The translations under genes were made by a program, and so were the position numbers. DNA of 64,000 nucleotides from Acidimicrobiaceae bacterium. Lineage in GTDB: Bacteria; Actinomycetota; Acidimicrobiia; Acidimicrobiales; RAAP-2. Within the stretch, counting starts at the first letter, position 1, and every line of letters begins with the position of its first letter. Below the pieces are notes generated by a model that did no database searches, was not told where the DNA came from, and saw nothing but the letters and a program-made list of their open reading frames with translations. The stretch spans positions 46,297 through 110,296 of the forward strand of contig PLRX01000141.1 of the NCBI GenBank assembly GCA_003164095.1, written 5' to 3'. Shown in pieces: positions 8,271 through 17,065 of the stretch.

Positions 8271-8836
8271 GACGGGTGCCCCGGTGTGGTGGCGCGGGGG
8301 CCGTCCTCGCCAGGGTCGTCGCCGGCCAGGAGATCGGGGTCGACCGGTCCGGGGGTCCCGGGGGCGGGCAGTACCCGACCTCGGGCCAGGGTGATCCCCG
8401 CCAGTGCGGCACCGAGTCCGGCCAGAAGGCTGGCCAGCAGGTAGGCCGCCGCGACGCCGGCGTGCCCGTGGCGGACCCGCTGGTCGATCTCGACGGCGAA
8501 GGTGGAGAACGTGGTGAACCCGCCGCAGAAGCCGACGGCAACCAGGGGACGGAGGAAGCGGTCGCCGGGCCAGCGCTCGGTCACCAGTGTGACCACGACA
8601 CCCAGGAGGAACGAGCCAACGATGTTGACCGTCAGGGTGGCCCAGGGGATGCCGGAGGGGTCGGCCACGACGCCCCGCTCGACCCCGTAGCGGGCCAGGG
8701 TGCCGAGGGTGCCGCCCACGGCGATGGCGGCCAGGGGCCCGGGTCCGTGGTGGGGATGGAGCGGGGCACGGGTCGGTGAGCCCGAGGTGCCGTCGCCTGC
8801 AGTGGATTGTCCGTCCGTCCCGGTCGATTCGGGCAC
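8267..8836 (-). CDS. Fluoride ion channel FluC/CrcB, first subunit
   Basis: 189 residues. The core (about residues 33-150) has AVGGTLGTLARYGVE, NIVGSFLLG and GFCGGFTTFSTFAVE. It carries a ~30-residue Ser/Thr/Pro-rich N-terminal tail and a ~40-residue acidic C-terminal tail (PVDPDLLAGDDPGEDG) that are longer than the usual ~125-residue channel. The start may be later than 8836 if the N-terminal tail is not translated. No crcB-type fluoride riboswitch was recognised upstream. Confidence 0.85.
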   Translation of the reverse strand: MPESTGTDGQSTAGDGTSGSPTRAPLHPHHGPGPLAAIAVGGTLGTLARYGVERGVVADPSGIPWATLTVNIVGSFLLGVVVTLVTERWPGDRFLRPLVAVGFCGGFTTFSTFAVEIDQRVRHGHAGVAAAYLLASLLAGLGAALAGITLARGRVLPAPGTPGPVDPDLLAGDDPGEDGPRATTPGHPS

Positions 8837-8940
8837 CGCTGCTCCTTCGGGGGTGGCGACGCGTGCCGGGTGGACGGCGGTGCGGGGTCACGATGTCGGG
8901 ACCTGCCGCCGGCCGCCCGGTCACCGGCCCGAGGAGTCTA

Positions 8941-8976
8941 CGGCAGGCGGTGCGGGTCGCCCCGCACCGCCTGCCG
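8941..8976. terminator. Perfect 16-bp hairpin between the regulator and fluC genes
   Basis: Arms 8941-8956 and 8961-8976 are perfect reverse complements around a 4-nt loop. It lies ~115 nt past the stop of the upstream response regulator gene and ~105 nt before the first fluC start, both on the minus strand. No U-tract follows, so it is either an actinobacterial-type terminator or a leader structure of the fluC transcript. Confidence 0.6.
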
Positions 8977-9091
8977 GCAGAGGCCTGGGACATTCCGGGA
9001 CGCCGGGTGCCTCAATTCGTAGGAGCCCGCCCGTGCGCCACACGGCGACCATTGGGGGAGGGTATGGGCGGCAGCGGCGCCGGGCGGACTC

Positions 9092-9838
9092 CTACGGCTT
9101 GAAGCGGTACCCCACCCCTCGGACGGTGATGAGGTGGACGGGCTCGGCCGGAGTGCGCTCGATCTTCTTGCGCAGTCGCTTGACGTGGGTATCGAGTGTC
9201 CTGCTGTCACCCTTCTTGCGGTCGCGCCAGATCCGGTCCATGCACTGCTTACGGGTGACGACGTGGCCGCCTTCAGACACGAGCAGGGTCAGGAGGTCGA
9301 ACTCCTTGCGGGACAACTCGAGGTCCCGTCCGTGCATCGTCGCCTCGCGCCGCGACACGTCGACCATCACCGGACCGAACGTGTAGGCGCCCGGGGGTGC
9401 GGTGGGTGCGAGGCCCTGCGGTTGGCGGCCGACCCTGCGGAGCACCGCCCGGATGCGAGCCGTGAGCTCGCGGGGTCGCGGAGGCTTCGTGATGTGGTCG
9501 GCGGCGCCGGCTTCGAGGGCCAGGACGGCATCGAGCTCGTCGTCCTCCTCGGTGATCATGATGACGGGGAGCCACGGTGCCCCCGCGGTGATCCGGCGGA
9601 AGACCGCGAAACCCTCCGAGTCGCCGATCTGCGTGTCGAGGATGACCAGTGACGGCGACCCGGTCGATGCCAGGGCAATGCCCTCGTCGGCGGTCGATGC
9701 GGTGATGACGTCGAAGCCCTCGATGGACAGGGTGGCGGCGAGCGAGTCGCGCGTGAGGTGGTCGTCGTCGATGATCAGGATGACGGGCACCACGTCAGGC
9801 AGGGCCCGCTGTTCGACTTCGCGGAACGTCAAGGTCAC
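9092..9838 (-). CDS. OmpR-family response regulator, orphan
   Basis: 248 residues. Receiver ~18-130 with D24-D26 pocket, Asp68 (LVILDTQ), Thr96 and Lys118 (ITKPPRPREL); winged helix ~150-245 with SRKEFDLLTLLVSEGG and DTHVKRLRKKIE. All phosphorylation residues are intact, so it is likely to be a working two-component regulator. No histidine kinase is nearby and the target is unknown. It shares strand with the fluC genes but is separated from them by 255 nt and a strong hairpin, so probably not one transcript. Confidence 0.88.
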   Translation of the reverse strand: MTLTFREVEQRALPDVVPVILIIDDDHLTRDSLAATLSIEGFDVITASTADEGIALASTGSPSLVILDTQIGDSEGFAVFRRITAGAPWLPVIMITEEDDELDAVLALEAGAADHITKPPRPRELTARIRAVLRRVGRQPQGLAPTAPPGAYTFGPVMVDVSRREATMHGRDLELSRKEFDLLTLLVSEGGHVVTRKQCMDRIWRDRKKGDSRTLDTHVKRLRKKIERTPAEPVHLITVRGVGYRFKP

Positions 9839-10230
9839 GGATGTGCCCTGACGCTCCGGAACAGGGCGCAGACGGCACCGCTGCCGTCGCGGCGACGGGA
9901 GCGGGCGGACACGCCGCTACTGGACTGCCTGACCGGCGGGGCCGGTGCTGGCGGGGTTGCCGTGAGAGGCGGTGGGGTCCAGGCCCCGGGACGGCAGCCG
10001 GTGGGTCCCGTGGCGCGCCACACGGGGGTTCGGGCCCCGCGGGAGCGCTGACACTGGGCCTGGTGGTGCGCTGCCATCCCTGTGGACAGTACGGACGGTA
10101 GGTGAACAGCACGCGATCGCTCTGTTATCAGACGGTAATCATTGGCCAATTTTCTCCATGGGGCCGGAGGACGTGCCTACAGTCGGTTGGAGGGCCGACC
10201 GGCCCCGACGGACGACAGGAGCAGACGCTG
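9839..10230. other. Intergenic region with a palindrome before pgi
   Basis: About 390 nt between the divergent regulator and pgi genes. Short open frames here have no recognisable similarity. An AT-richer patch (10125-10155) includes the perfect palindrome ATTGGCCAAT (10141-10150), placed where a pgi promoter or operator could be. Confidence 0.4.
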
Positions 10231-11883
10231 ATGGACGGGAACACCGCGGTCGACCTCCGTGACACCGAGGAGTGGCGTGCCCTGCGCGGGCACTACGACC
10301 GCATCAGCGACGTGCACCTGCGGACGCTGTTCGCCGGGGACCCCACCCGGGGGACCTCGATGGTGGCCCGGGCCGGCGACCTCGTCCTCGACTACTCCAA
10401 GCACCGGGTGGACCCCGTCGCCCTGGCCGCCCTGCTGGACGTGGCGCGCCGTGCCGGAGTGGCCGAGCGACGGGACGCCATGTTCCGCGGTGAGCGCATC
10501 AACGCGACCGAGGACCGCGCCGTGCTCCACGTGGCGCTGCGCATGCCCCGTGACGCGCAGCTGGTGGTCGACGGGCGCGACGTTGTGCACGACGTGTATG
10601 ACGTGCTCGACGCAATGGGTGCGGTGGCCGAGCGCATCCGGTCCGGGACGTGGACGGGCCACACGGGCCAGCGGATCCGCTCCGTGGTGAACATCGGCAT
10701 CGGCGGGTCGGACCTCGGACCGGCCATGGCCCACGAGGCGCTACGTGACTATGCGGACCCAGCGCTCGAGTGCCGCTTCGTCTCGAACGTCGACCCGGTC
10801 GACCTGTATGCGAAGACCCACGACCTCGACCCGGCGTCCACCCTGTTCGTGGTGTCCTCCAAGACCTTCACCACCCAGGAGACACTCACCAACGCCCGGG
10901 CCGCCCGTTCCTGGCTGCTAGAGGGTCTCGGCTGCGGCGCCGAGGCGGTGGCTCGGCACTTCGTGGCCGTGTCCACCAATCGGGCCGGTGTCGTCGACTT
11001 CGGGATCGACCCCGACAACATGTTCGGCTTCTGGGACTGGGTCGGCGGCCGCTACTCGTACGACTCGGCCATCGGGTTCTCGCTCATGGTGGCCATCGGG
11101 CCCGCCGCGTTCGCCGACATGCTGGCCGGGTTCCACGCCGTCGACCGCCATTTCGTCGAGGCGCCCCTCGAGTCCAACCTGCCCGTCCTCCAGGGGATGC
11201 TGAACGTCTGGTACTCCAACCTCTTCGGTGCGGAAACCCACGCCGTGCTGCCCTACAGCCAGCGGCTCGCCCGGTTCCCGGCCTACCTCCAGCAGCTGAC
11301 CATGGAGTCCAACGGCAAGTCGGTGCGGCGCGACGGCTCGCCGGTCGAGGGCAGCACGGGCGAGATCTTCTGGGGCGAGCCGGGGACCAACGGCCAGCAC
11401 GCCTTCTACCAGCTGATCCACCAGGGGACCCGGCTCATCCCGGCCGATTTCATCGGGTTCGCCACCTCGACCCATGAGGACGGCGACCGCCAGGACCTGC
11501 TGATGGCCAACTGCTTCGCCCAGACCAGGGCCCTGGCATTCGGTCGGACTGCCGAGGAGGTGGCGGCCGAGGGGACCCCGGCCGCTGTCGTGCCCCACAA
11601 GGTGATGCCCGGAAACCATCCGACGTCGACCATCCTGGCACCCGAACTCACCCCGTCGGTGCTGGGGCAGCTGGTCGCCCTGTACGAACACACCGTGTTC
11701 GTGGAGGGTGCGGTGTGGGGCATCGACTCGTTCGACCAGTGGGGGGTCGAGCTCGGCAAGGTCATGGCCGGCCAGCTCGGCCCCGTCCTCAGTGCCGCCG
11801 ACGCACCCGACCTGACCGATCTCGACGGATCGACCGCGCAGCTGATCCGTATCTACCGGGGCATGCGGGGCCGGCCCACCTGA
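10231..11883 (+). CDS. pgi: Glucose-6-phosphate isomerase
   Basis: 550 residues, the normal length. Interconverts glucose 6-phosphate and fructose 6-phosphate in the cytoplasm. Family landmarks are [11 protein letters not shown] (~154-164), the DWVGGRYS signature, the [10 protein letters not shown] phosphate-binding loop, and [17 protein letters not shown] with the catalytic Glu and His. ATG 10231 is preceded by AGGAG at a fitting distance; the upstream in-frame extension lacks homology. The last codons and stop form one arm of a strong hairpin. Confidence 0.97.
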   Translation: MDGNTAVDLRDTEEWRALRGHYDRISDVHLRTLFAGDPTRGTSMVARAGDLVLDYSKHRVDPVALAALLDVARRAGVAERRDAMFRGERINATEDRAVLHVALRMPRDAQLVVDGRDVVHDVYDVLDAMGAVAERIRSGTWTGHTGQRIRSVVNIGIGGSDLGPAMAHEALRDYADPALECRFVSNVDPVDLYAKTHDLDPASTLFVVSSKTFTTQETLTNARAARSWLLEGLGCGAEAVARHFVAVSTNRAGVVDFGIDPDNMFGFWDWVGGRYSYDSAIGFSLMVAIGPAAFADMLAGFHAVDRHFVEAPLESNLPVLQGMLNVWYSNLFGAETHAVLPYSQRLARFPAYLQQLTMESNGKSVRRDGSPVEGSTGEIFWGEPGTNGQHAFYQLIHQGTRLIPADFIGFATSTHEDGDRQDLLMANCFAQTRALAFGRTAEEVAAEGTPAAVVPHKVMPGNHPTSTILAPELTPSVLGQLVALYEHTVFVEGAVWGIDSFDQWGVELGKVMAGQLGPVLSAADAPDLTDLDGSTAQLIRIYRGMRGRPT

Positions 11884-11919
11884 GTCGTCCCCCCCCCGGA
11901 ACCGACTCAGGTGGGCCGG
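11871..11919. terminator. Bidirectional hairpin spanning the pgi stop
   Basis: Perfect 17-bp inverted repeat: arms 11871-11887 and 11903-11919, 15-nt C-rich loop. The left arm contains the last pgi codons and its stop; the desaturase stop codon (minus strand, 11921-11923) begins one base beyond the right arm. It probably terminates both convergent genes. Confidence 0.8.
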
Positions 11920-11920
11920 G

Positions 11921-12868
11921 TCAGGCGGAGGCCAGGGCCGACCACAGCGCCCGGTAGCTGGGGTAGGTGATGCCGTCGGTCACGTACCCGGCCTGCTCCA
12001 GTTCGGCGTGGTAGCGGGGCAGGTTCCGCCAAGGCACGCCCATGTCGACGTGGTGGGCGAGGTGCCAGCCCGTGTTGTAGGGCACGAACCAGAATCGGGC
12101 GATCCAGCTCTGACGCACATTGTGGGTGGTGACCCGTCGGTCGGGGCTGGCCTCGAGGCCTCCGTGCTCGGCGATGGCCCGGAGACGGTTGATCACGCGC
12201 CACTGGGTCATCCACGGCAGCCACCACAACAGGGGGTAGATCCACCAGCGCCCCGTCGCCGCCCACATCGCCGCCCACAGGACCAGCTGGACGCCGATGA
12301 TCGACAGCGACGTGCGCCGGTACTCCGCGTACTTGAGGGACCGGAACAAGGGGGTGAAGTTCTTCCATCCGGAGATGCCCGCCGCGTCGCGCACCAGTCG
12401 TCTCGTCAGGGTCCTGTGGTCGCACGGGTACCCGCCGTAGAACGCCAGGTCGGGCTCGTTCGGCCCGAACTCCTCCTTGTGGTGGGCGAAGTGGCCGCGC
12501 CGGTAGAGGCCGATCGGCGTCCAGGTGGGGTAGGCCACCAGCCAGGTGCCGACCCAGTCGTTGACCCGCTTGTTCGTGAAGAGGAGCTTGTGCGCCGCCT
12601 CGTGCATGAGGATGGCGAACCGGGCGTACATGGGCCCCATGAGGAGGAACGCCACCAGATAGGCCCACCACCGGTCGATCCACACCGCCCCGCCGATGAT
12701 GAGCACCACCCACAGCCACACCGAGGCCACACTCACGGCATTGCGCGCGTCGTCGATGCGACGTAGCTCGGCGCGGAGTTCGGGGCGCGCCTTGCCGTTC
12801 TCGAAGAGCCGGTCGGTCGGGAGGACGTCGGGTCGGGCGGCCTTGTCGGCCACCATGGTGGGCGCCAT
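11921..12868 (-). CDS. Fatty acid desaturase-type membrane di-iron enzyme
   Basis: 315 residues. Three histidine boxes hold the di-iron centre: HEAAH (89-93), HFAHH (126-130) and HLAHH (269-273), with a possible extra ligand in AEHGG (233-237). Hydrophobic segments at ~47-80 and ~190-222 span the membrane. Such enzymes introduce double bonds or hydroxyls into lipids or carotenoids; the substrate is not evident. A TTGCTG-N17-TAATGT promoter fits its upstream region. It is convergent with pgi and divergent from the PaaX-like regulator. Confidence 0.85.
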   Translation of the reverse strand: MAPTMVADKAARPDVLPTDRLFENGKARPELRAELRRIDDARNAVSVASVWLWVVLIIGGAVWIDRWWAYLVAFLLMGPMYARFAILMHEAAHKLLFTNKRVNDWVGTWLVAYPTWTPIGLYRRGHFAHHKEEFGPNEPDLAFYGGYPCDHRTLTRRLVRDAAGISGWKNFTPLFRSLKYAEYRRTSLSIIGVQLVLWAAMWAATGRWWIYPLLWWLPWMTQWRVINRLRAIAEHGGLEASPDRRVTTHNVRQSWIARFWFVPYNTGWHLAHHVDMGVPWRNLPRYHAELEQAGYVTDGITYPSYRALWSALASA

Positions 12869-12915
12869 CCCGCTACATTACAGTTCCAGACCAACTGCAG
12901 CAATCACGTAATACT
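12869..12915. promoter_or_regulatory. Divergent promoter region, desaturase / PaaX-like gene
   Basis: Only 47 nt and AT-rich. On the minus strand TTGCTG, 17 nt, TAATGT makes a plausible sigma-A-type promoter for the desaturase. An inverted repeat CAGTT-N7-AACTG lies between these elements, and TAATAC abuts the ATG of the PaaX-like gene. The arrangement would let the regulator control both genes, but this is inference. Confidence 0.5.
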
Positions 12916-13710
12916 ATGACCGGCCCCCGGCGTCCCGCCCCATCGAGTCCCGCCCCGGAGGGGGTACCGCCGCTGACCGCCCGGTCGGTACTGGCCAGCG
13001 CCCTGCTGGGCGAGGACCCACCCGAACTCCCGGTGGCCCACCTTGTGCACCTGGCCGGCCTGTTCGGGATCAACCCGAACCGCTCCCGGGTGGCACTCAG
13101 CCGGATGGTGGCCGCGGGGGAGGCGACGACCGACGGGGGCGGTCGCTACCGGTTGGCCGGACGCCTGCTCGACCGTCGGGACCGGCAGGCCGACAGCCTG
13201 CTCGGCCGCACCGGGGCGTGGGACGGAGGCTGGAGGCTGGTGGTGGTCACCACGTCCGGGAGCTCCCCCGACCAGCGTGCGGCACGCCGCCGGCGCCTGG
13301 TCCTGGCCCGTCTGGCCGAGCACCGCGAGGGGGTGTGGCTGCGGCCGGACAACCTCGCCCTGCGTCCCGACCCGCACGACGACCCCGACCTGGCGACGTG
13401 GACGGCGGTGCCCGACGGCGACCCGGTGCCCCTGGCTGCCGGGCTGTGGGACCTCGGTGCCTGGGCCGGCCGTGCCCGGGTGCTCGTCGCCGATCTCGGG
13501 GCGCAGCAGACCGCGGGACCCGACGACCTCGCTCCGGGGTTCGAGCTGTCCGCGGCCGTCCTCCGGCACCTGCAGGCCGACCCGCTCCTGCCGCCAGCGC
13601 TCCTGCCCGAGGACTGGCCGGGCCCGTTGCTCCGGTCGTCGTACGCGGCATGGGACGCGGCCTACCGGGAGGTGCTGCGGGCCTGGGGGCGGTCGGCGCG
13701 GACGACGTAG
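12916..13710 (+). CDS. PaaX-like transcriptional regulator
   Basis: 264 residues. An N-terminal winged helix (~18-75; HLAGLFGINPNRSRVALSRMVAAG and YRLAGRLLDRRDRQ) is followed by WDGGWRLVVV, WLRPDNLAL and a C-terminal helical part (~180-262) as in PaaX, the phenylacetyl-CoA-responsive repressor. Actinobacterial members control varied lipid and aromatic catabolism genes, so the ligand is unknown. Neighbours are a desaturase (divergent) and an SDR (68 nt downstream). Confidence 0.8.
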   Translation: MTGPRRPAPSSPAPEGVPPLTARSVLASALLGEDPPELPVAHLVHLAGLFGINPNRSRVALSRMVAAGEATTDGGGRYRLAGRLLDRRDRQADSLLGRTGAWDGGWRLVVVTTSGSSPDQRAARRRRLVLARLAEHREGVWLRPDNLALRPDPHDDPDLATWTAVPDGDPVPLAAGLWDLGAWAGRARVLVADLGAQQTAGPDDLAPGFELSAAVLRHLQADPLLPPALLPEDWPGPLLRSSYAAWDAAYREVLRAWGRSARTT

Positions 13711-13777
13711 GCTTCCGGGCGAGGAACCGGTCCGTCGTCCGTTCGACGGCCCAGCGGGTCCGTACCGGGGAGGGACC

Positions 13778-14641
13778 ATGGCGCAACAACAGGGCCAGGA
13801 GCGGCAGGGGCAGTTCGCCGGACGGGTGGCCGTCATCACCGGCGGTGCCCGGGGCCAGGGCCGGAGCCACGCCGTGGAACTGGCCCGCCAGGGGGCGGAC
13901 ATCGCCGTGGTCGACCGGTGCGCCGACCTCGCCACCGTGACCTACCCGCTGGCCACCCCCGATGACCTCACCGAGACGGCCCGGCTGGTCGAGGCCGAAG
14001 GCGGGCGCTGCGTCACCGGGCAGGCCGACGTGCGCGACCTCGGGGCCATGATCGCCTTCGTCGACGGCGTGGTCGAGGAATTGGGCTCCGTCGACATCCT
14101 GGTGGCGAACGCGGGCGTGTCGACGATGTGCTCCATCTTCGACCTGGACGCCGACGGATGGTCCGAGACCCTGGACACGAACCTCACCGGCGTCTTCAAT
14201 GCGCTGCGGGCGGCCGCTCCGCACATGCGTCGACAGCGATGGGGCCGGATGGTCACCGTCTCGTCGATGATGGGCCGATCGTCCAACCCGCTCATCAGCG
14301 CCTACTGCGCGTCCAAGTGGGGGGTGATCGGTCTCACCAAGTCGGTCGCCCAGGAGATGGCCCACTCGAACGTGACGGTCAACGCCATCGCGCCGGGCAA
14401 CATCTCGACCGACATGATCCACAACGACACGCTCTACCGCCTGATGCGGCCGGATCTCGAGCAGCCGGGCGCGGACGACGTGGCCGGTGTGATGGCGTCG
14501 TTGCACGTGCAGCCGGTGCCGTGGCTCGAGGCCGAGGAGATCACTTCGGCGCTGGTCTTCCTGTGCTCGGAGGGCGCGCGGCACATCACGGGGTCGGTCA
14601 TCGACGTCGATGCCGGGGCATCGGCCCGCTTCACCGCCTGA
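13778..14641 (+). CDS. Mycofactocin-type SDR family oxidoreductase
   Basis: 287 residues. The Rossmann motif reads TGGARGQGRSHAVELA, followed by the extra segment VDRCADLATVTYPLATPDDLTETARLVEAEG that marks the mycofactocin-associated SDR group (TIGR03971-like), whose members hold NAD tightly and use mycofactocin as redox carrier. The catalytic set is visible: NAG (VANAGVS), Ser (SSMMG) and YCASKWG (Tyr-Lys). Likely an alcohol or carbinol dehydrogenase. ATG 13778 is preceded by GGGGAGGG. No mycofactocin biosynthesis genes are in the window. Confidence 0.88.
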   Translation: MAQQQGQERQGQFAGRVAVITGGARGQGRSHAVELARQGADIAVVDRCADLATVTYPLATPDDLTETARLVEAEGGRCVTGQADVRDLGAMIAFVDGVVEELGSVDILVANAGVSTMCSIFDLDADGWSETLDTNLTGVFNALRAAAPHMRRQRWGRMVTVSSMMGRSSNPLISAYCASKWGVIGLTKSVAQEMAHSNVTVNAIAPGNISTDMIHNDTLYRLMRPDLEQPGADDVAGVMASLHVQPVPWLEAEEITSALVFLCSEGARHITGSVIDVDAGASARFTA

Positions 14642-14658
14642 GCCCGGGGCGGCCCGGC

Positions 14659-16917
14659 CTACTGCTGGGACATGGCGGCACGCTGCTCGGCGGCAGTCGT
14701 GTCGACCGGCGGGGCCTTGCGCACCACGTCGACCGTCACCTTGTGCAACGTGCCTTCGAAGGGGAACTGGCCGCTGTAGCGCGGGCTGACCGGGCTGCCG
14801 TGGTCGTAGCCCACGCTCGGGCCGACACTCGAGATGATGTGCATGGCGAAGGGGACCTCGGCGCGCCCGCAGGCAACCCCGTCGATCAGCAGCCGGATGG
14901 TGCCACCGACGCCGGTGCGGCGGAACTCGATCGTCACCACCGACGGGCCGTCGGGGACCTCGACGTCGGACACCACCACGGTGTGGTCGTTGAAGCTGTT
15001 GTAGTCGAGCACGAGGCGGTCGTCCTGGACGAAGAAGCTGATCCCCGAGTTCTCGGTGCCGGTGGCGAACAGCACTCCACCGTCGCCCCGGTGACGGTCG
15101 ATGGTGGCCGACATGTCGAAGCCCCGGCCCCCGAGCGACGGCGACACCTGGGACGGCATGGGGGCCATCGGGGGGAAGTACTCGTAGTGCCGGCTCGTCG
15201 GGTGGGGCGAGTTGTCGCGAAACCGGGTGAAGAAGAGCTCGATGCTCCGGTCGTCGAGAGGGAGCACGCCCTGCTCCTCGGCCTCCACCCACCACAGGGC
15301 GATGAGCTCGGCCAGCCTGTCCGGGTGCTCGGCGGCCAGGTCGTGGCACTCCGAGCGGTCCTCGTCGAGGTGGTAGAGCTCCCAGACGTCGTCGTCGAAC
15401 GGGACGCCCTTGATGTGTCGGGTGACGGCCTTCCATCCGTCCGAGATGATCGCCCGATGACCGAACATCTCGTAGTACTGGGCACCCTTGCGGGTGGGCT
15501 CGTCCGGTGCGTCGAATGCATAGGCCATCGACGTGCCCGAGATCGGCAGCTGCTCGAGGCCGCGGTAGACGTCGGGCGCGGTGATCCCGAGGATCTCGTA
15601 GATGGTCGGGACGATGTCGTTGACGTGGTGGAACTGGTCCCGGATCCCACCGGCGTCGTTGATCCGCGACGGCCAGCGCACGATGAGGGGTACGTGGACG
15701 CCGCCCTCGTGGGTGTTCTGCTTGTACCACTTGAAGGGGGTGTTGCCGGCCTGGGCCCATCCCCACGGGTAGTTGGCATGGCTGTGCGGGCCGCCGATGT
15801 CGTCGATCCGCTGGACCGCCTCGTCCGGGGTCTCCAGGATCATGTTGAAGTACTTCATCTCGTGCATGACGCCGAATTCGCCACCCTCCTGGCTGGCGCC
15901 GTTGTCCGACAGCAGCAGGACGATGGTGTCGTCGAGCACGCCGAGGCTCTCCATGTCCTCCAGGAACCGGCCGATCTGGGCGTCGGTGTGCTCGAGGAAC
16001 GCGGCGAACGCCTCCTGCAGGCGGGCGGCCAGGCGCCGCTGGTTCTCGGGCAGGGTGTCCCACGGTTCGACGCCGGGGTTGCGGGGGGCGAGCTCGGTCC
16101 CGGGGGGGAGCAGTCCCATGTCGAGCTGGCGGGCGAACCACCGCTCGCGGGCCACGTCCCAGCCCTCGTCGAACGCTCCCCGCCACTTCTCCAGGTACTC
16201 GGCGGGTGCCTGGTGGGGAGCGTGCATGGCACCGAAGGCCAGGTAGGTGAAGAAGGGGCGGTCGGGTCGGATGGAGACCGAGTCGTGGATGAACCGGATG
16301 GCGTTGTCCACCAGGTCCTCGCTCAGGTGGTAGCCCTCGTCGGGCGCCGCCGGTGGCTCGACATGGTGGTTGTCGTGGACCAGGTCGGGGGAGAACTGGT
16401 CGGTCTCCCCTTCGAGGAACCCGTAGAAGCGGTCGAAGCCACGCTGCAGCGGCCACTGGTCGAACGGGCCAGCGGCCGAGGCGTTCTCCATGGCGGTCAA
16501 GTGCCACTTGCCCACCGCGAAGGTGGCGTACCCCTCGTCGCGCAGCACCTCGGCCATGGTGGTGGCGTGGTGGGTGATCTGCCCCCGCATGTGGGGGTAG
16601 CCACTGTCGAAATTGGAGATGGCCCGCATGCCCACCGTGTGATGGTTGCGGCCGGTCAACAGCGCCGCCCGGGTGGGCGAGCACAGCGGGGTGACGTGGA
16701 AGTTGGAGAAGCGGACACCCTCGGCCGCCAGGGCGTCGATGTTGGGAGTGGTGAGCTCCGAGCCGTAGCAGCCGAAGTGGGAGAACCCGGTGTCGTCGAG
16801 GAGGATGACCACCACGTTTGGTGCATCGGGACCGGGGTGGGGCGGGACCGGCCACCAGGGCTCCGACTCGGCCTCGGTCCGGGCGATCACGCCTTCGAAG
16901 GGCTCGAATTGCTGCAT
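14659..16917 (-). CDS. Arylsulfatase-type sulfatase
   Basis: 752 residues from ATG 16917 (MQQFEPFEGV); an in-frame ATG at 16989 would add 24 residues. Metal-binding Asp41-Asp42 (ILLDDTGF), the Cys79-Ser-Pro-Thr-Arg motif that is oxidised to formylglycine, TGRNHHTVGM, and LLSDNGAS later in the chain are those of type I sulfatases. It hydrolyses sulfate esters, freeing sulfate. No clear signal peptide. The last ~170 residues form a separate beta-rich domain. The activating FGE is not in the window. It converges with the SDR gene (17 nt). Confidence 0.92.
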   Translation of the reverse strand: MQQFEPFEGVIARTEAESEPWWPVPPHPGPDAPNVVVILLDDTGFSHFGCYGSELTTPNIDALAAEGVRFSNFHVTPLCSPTRAALLTGRNHHTVGMRAISNFDSGYPHMRGQITHHATTMAEVLRDEGYATFAVGKWHLTAMENASAAGPFDQWPLQRGFDRFYGFLEGETDQFSPDLVHDNHHVEPPAAPDEGYHLSEDLVDNAIRFIHDSVSIRPDRPFFTYLAFGAMHAPHQAPAEYLEKWRGAFDEGWDVARERWFARQLDMGLLPPGTELAPRNPGVEPWDTLPENQRRLAARLQEAFAAFLEHTDAQIGRFLEDMESLGVLDDTIVLLLSDNGASQEGGEFGVMHEMKYFNMILETPDEAVQRIDDIGGPHSHANYPWGWAQAGNTPFKWYKQNTHEGGVHVPLIVRWPSRINDAGGIRDQFHHVNDIVPTIYEILGITAPDVYRGLEQLPISGTSMAYAFDAPDEPTRKGAQYYEMFGHRAIISDGWKAVTRHIKGVPFDDDVWELYHLDEDRSECHDLAAEHPDRLAELIALWWVEAEEQGVLPLDDRSIELFFTRFRDNSPHPTSRHYEYFPPMAPMPSQVSPSLGGRGFDMSATIDRHRGDGGVLFATGTENSGISFFVQDDRLVLDYNSFNDHTVVVSDVEVPDGPSVVTIEFRRTGVGGTIRLLIDGVACGRAEVPFAMHIISSVGPSVGYDHGSPVSPRYSGQFPFEGTLHKVTVDVVRKAPPVDTTAAEQRAAMSQQ

Positions 16918-17023
16918 GGGGACGTCCTCGGGTTGTGGAGGAGCGCCGGACTGCGAGGTGGGGGCGCTACACCGGGAATCTTCTGTCAACCCGTCTGACG
17001 ATAGAGAGCCGGAGCGACCCTGT

Positions 17024-17062
17024 CCACCGGCGGCCGGTCGGGGGGCGGCCGACCGCCGGTGG
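17024..17062 (-). terminator. Hairpin after the small membrane-protein gene
   Basis: CCACCGGCGG (17024-17033) pairs with CCGCCGGTGG (17053-17062), with further G/C pairing inside. It starts right after the stop of the minus-strand gene at 17066, as expected for its terminator. Confidence 0.6.
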
Positions 17063-17065
17063 CGG

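Noticed and set aside
8837..9000. Fluoride (crcB) riboswitch upstream of the FluC genes
   Set aside because: The conserved riboswitch core could not be matched; only the 8941-8976 hairpin is present.
9835..10149. 104-codon frame in the gap before pgi
   Set aside because: Arg/Pro-rich, no ribosome-binding site of note, no recognisable similarity; it overlaps the start of the response regulator gene.
13247..16855. 1202-codon minus-strand open frame, and a 956-codon plus-strand frame at 14128-16998
   Set aside because: Both overlap the SDR and sulfatase genes in other frames; Pro/Arg- or Gly/Val-rich translations without recognisable domains. Long spurious frames are expected at this GC content.
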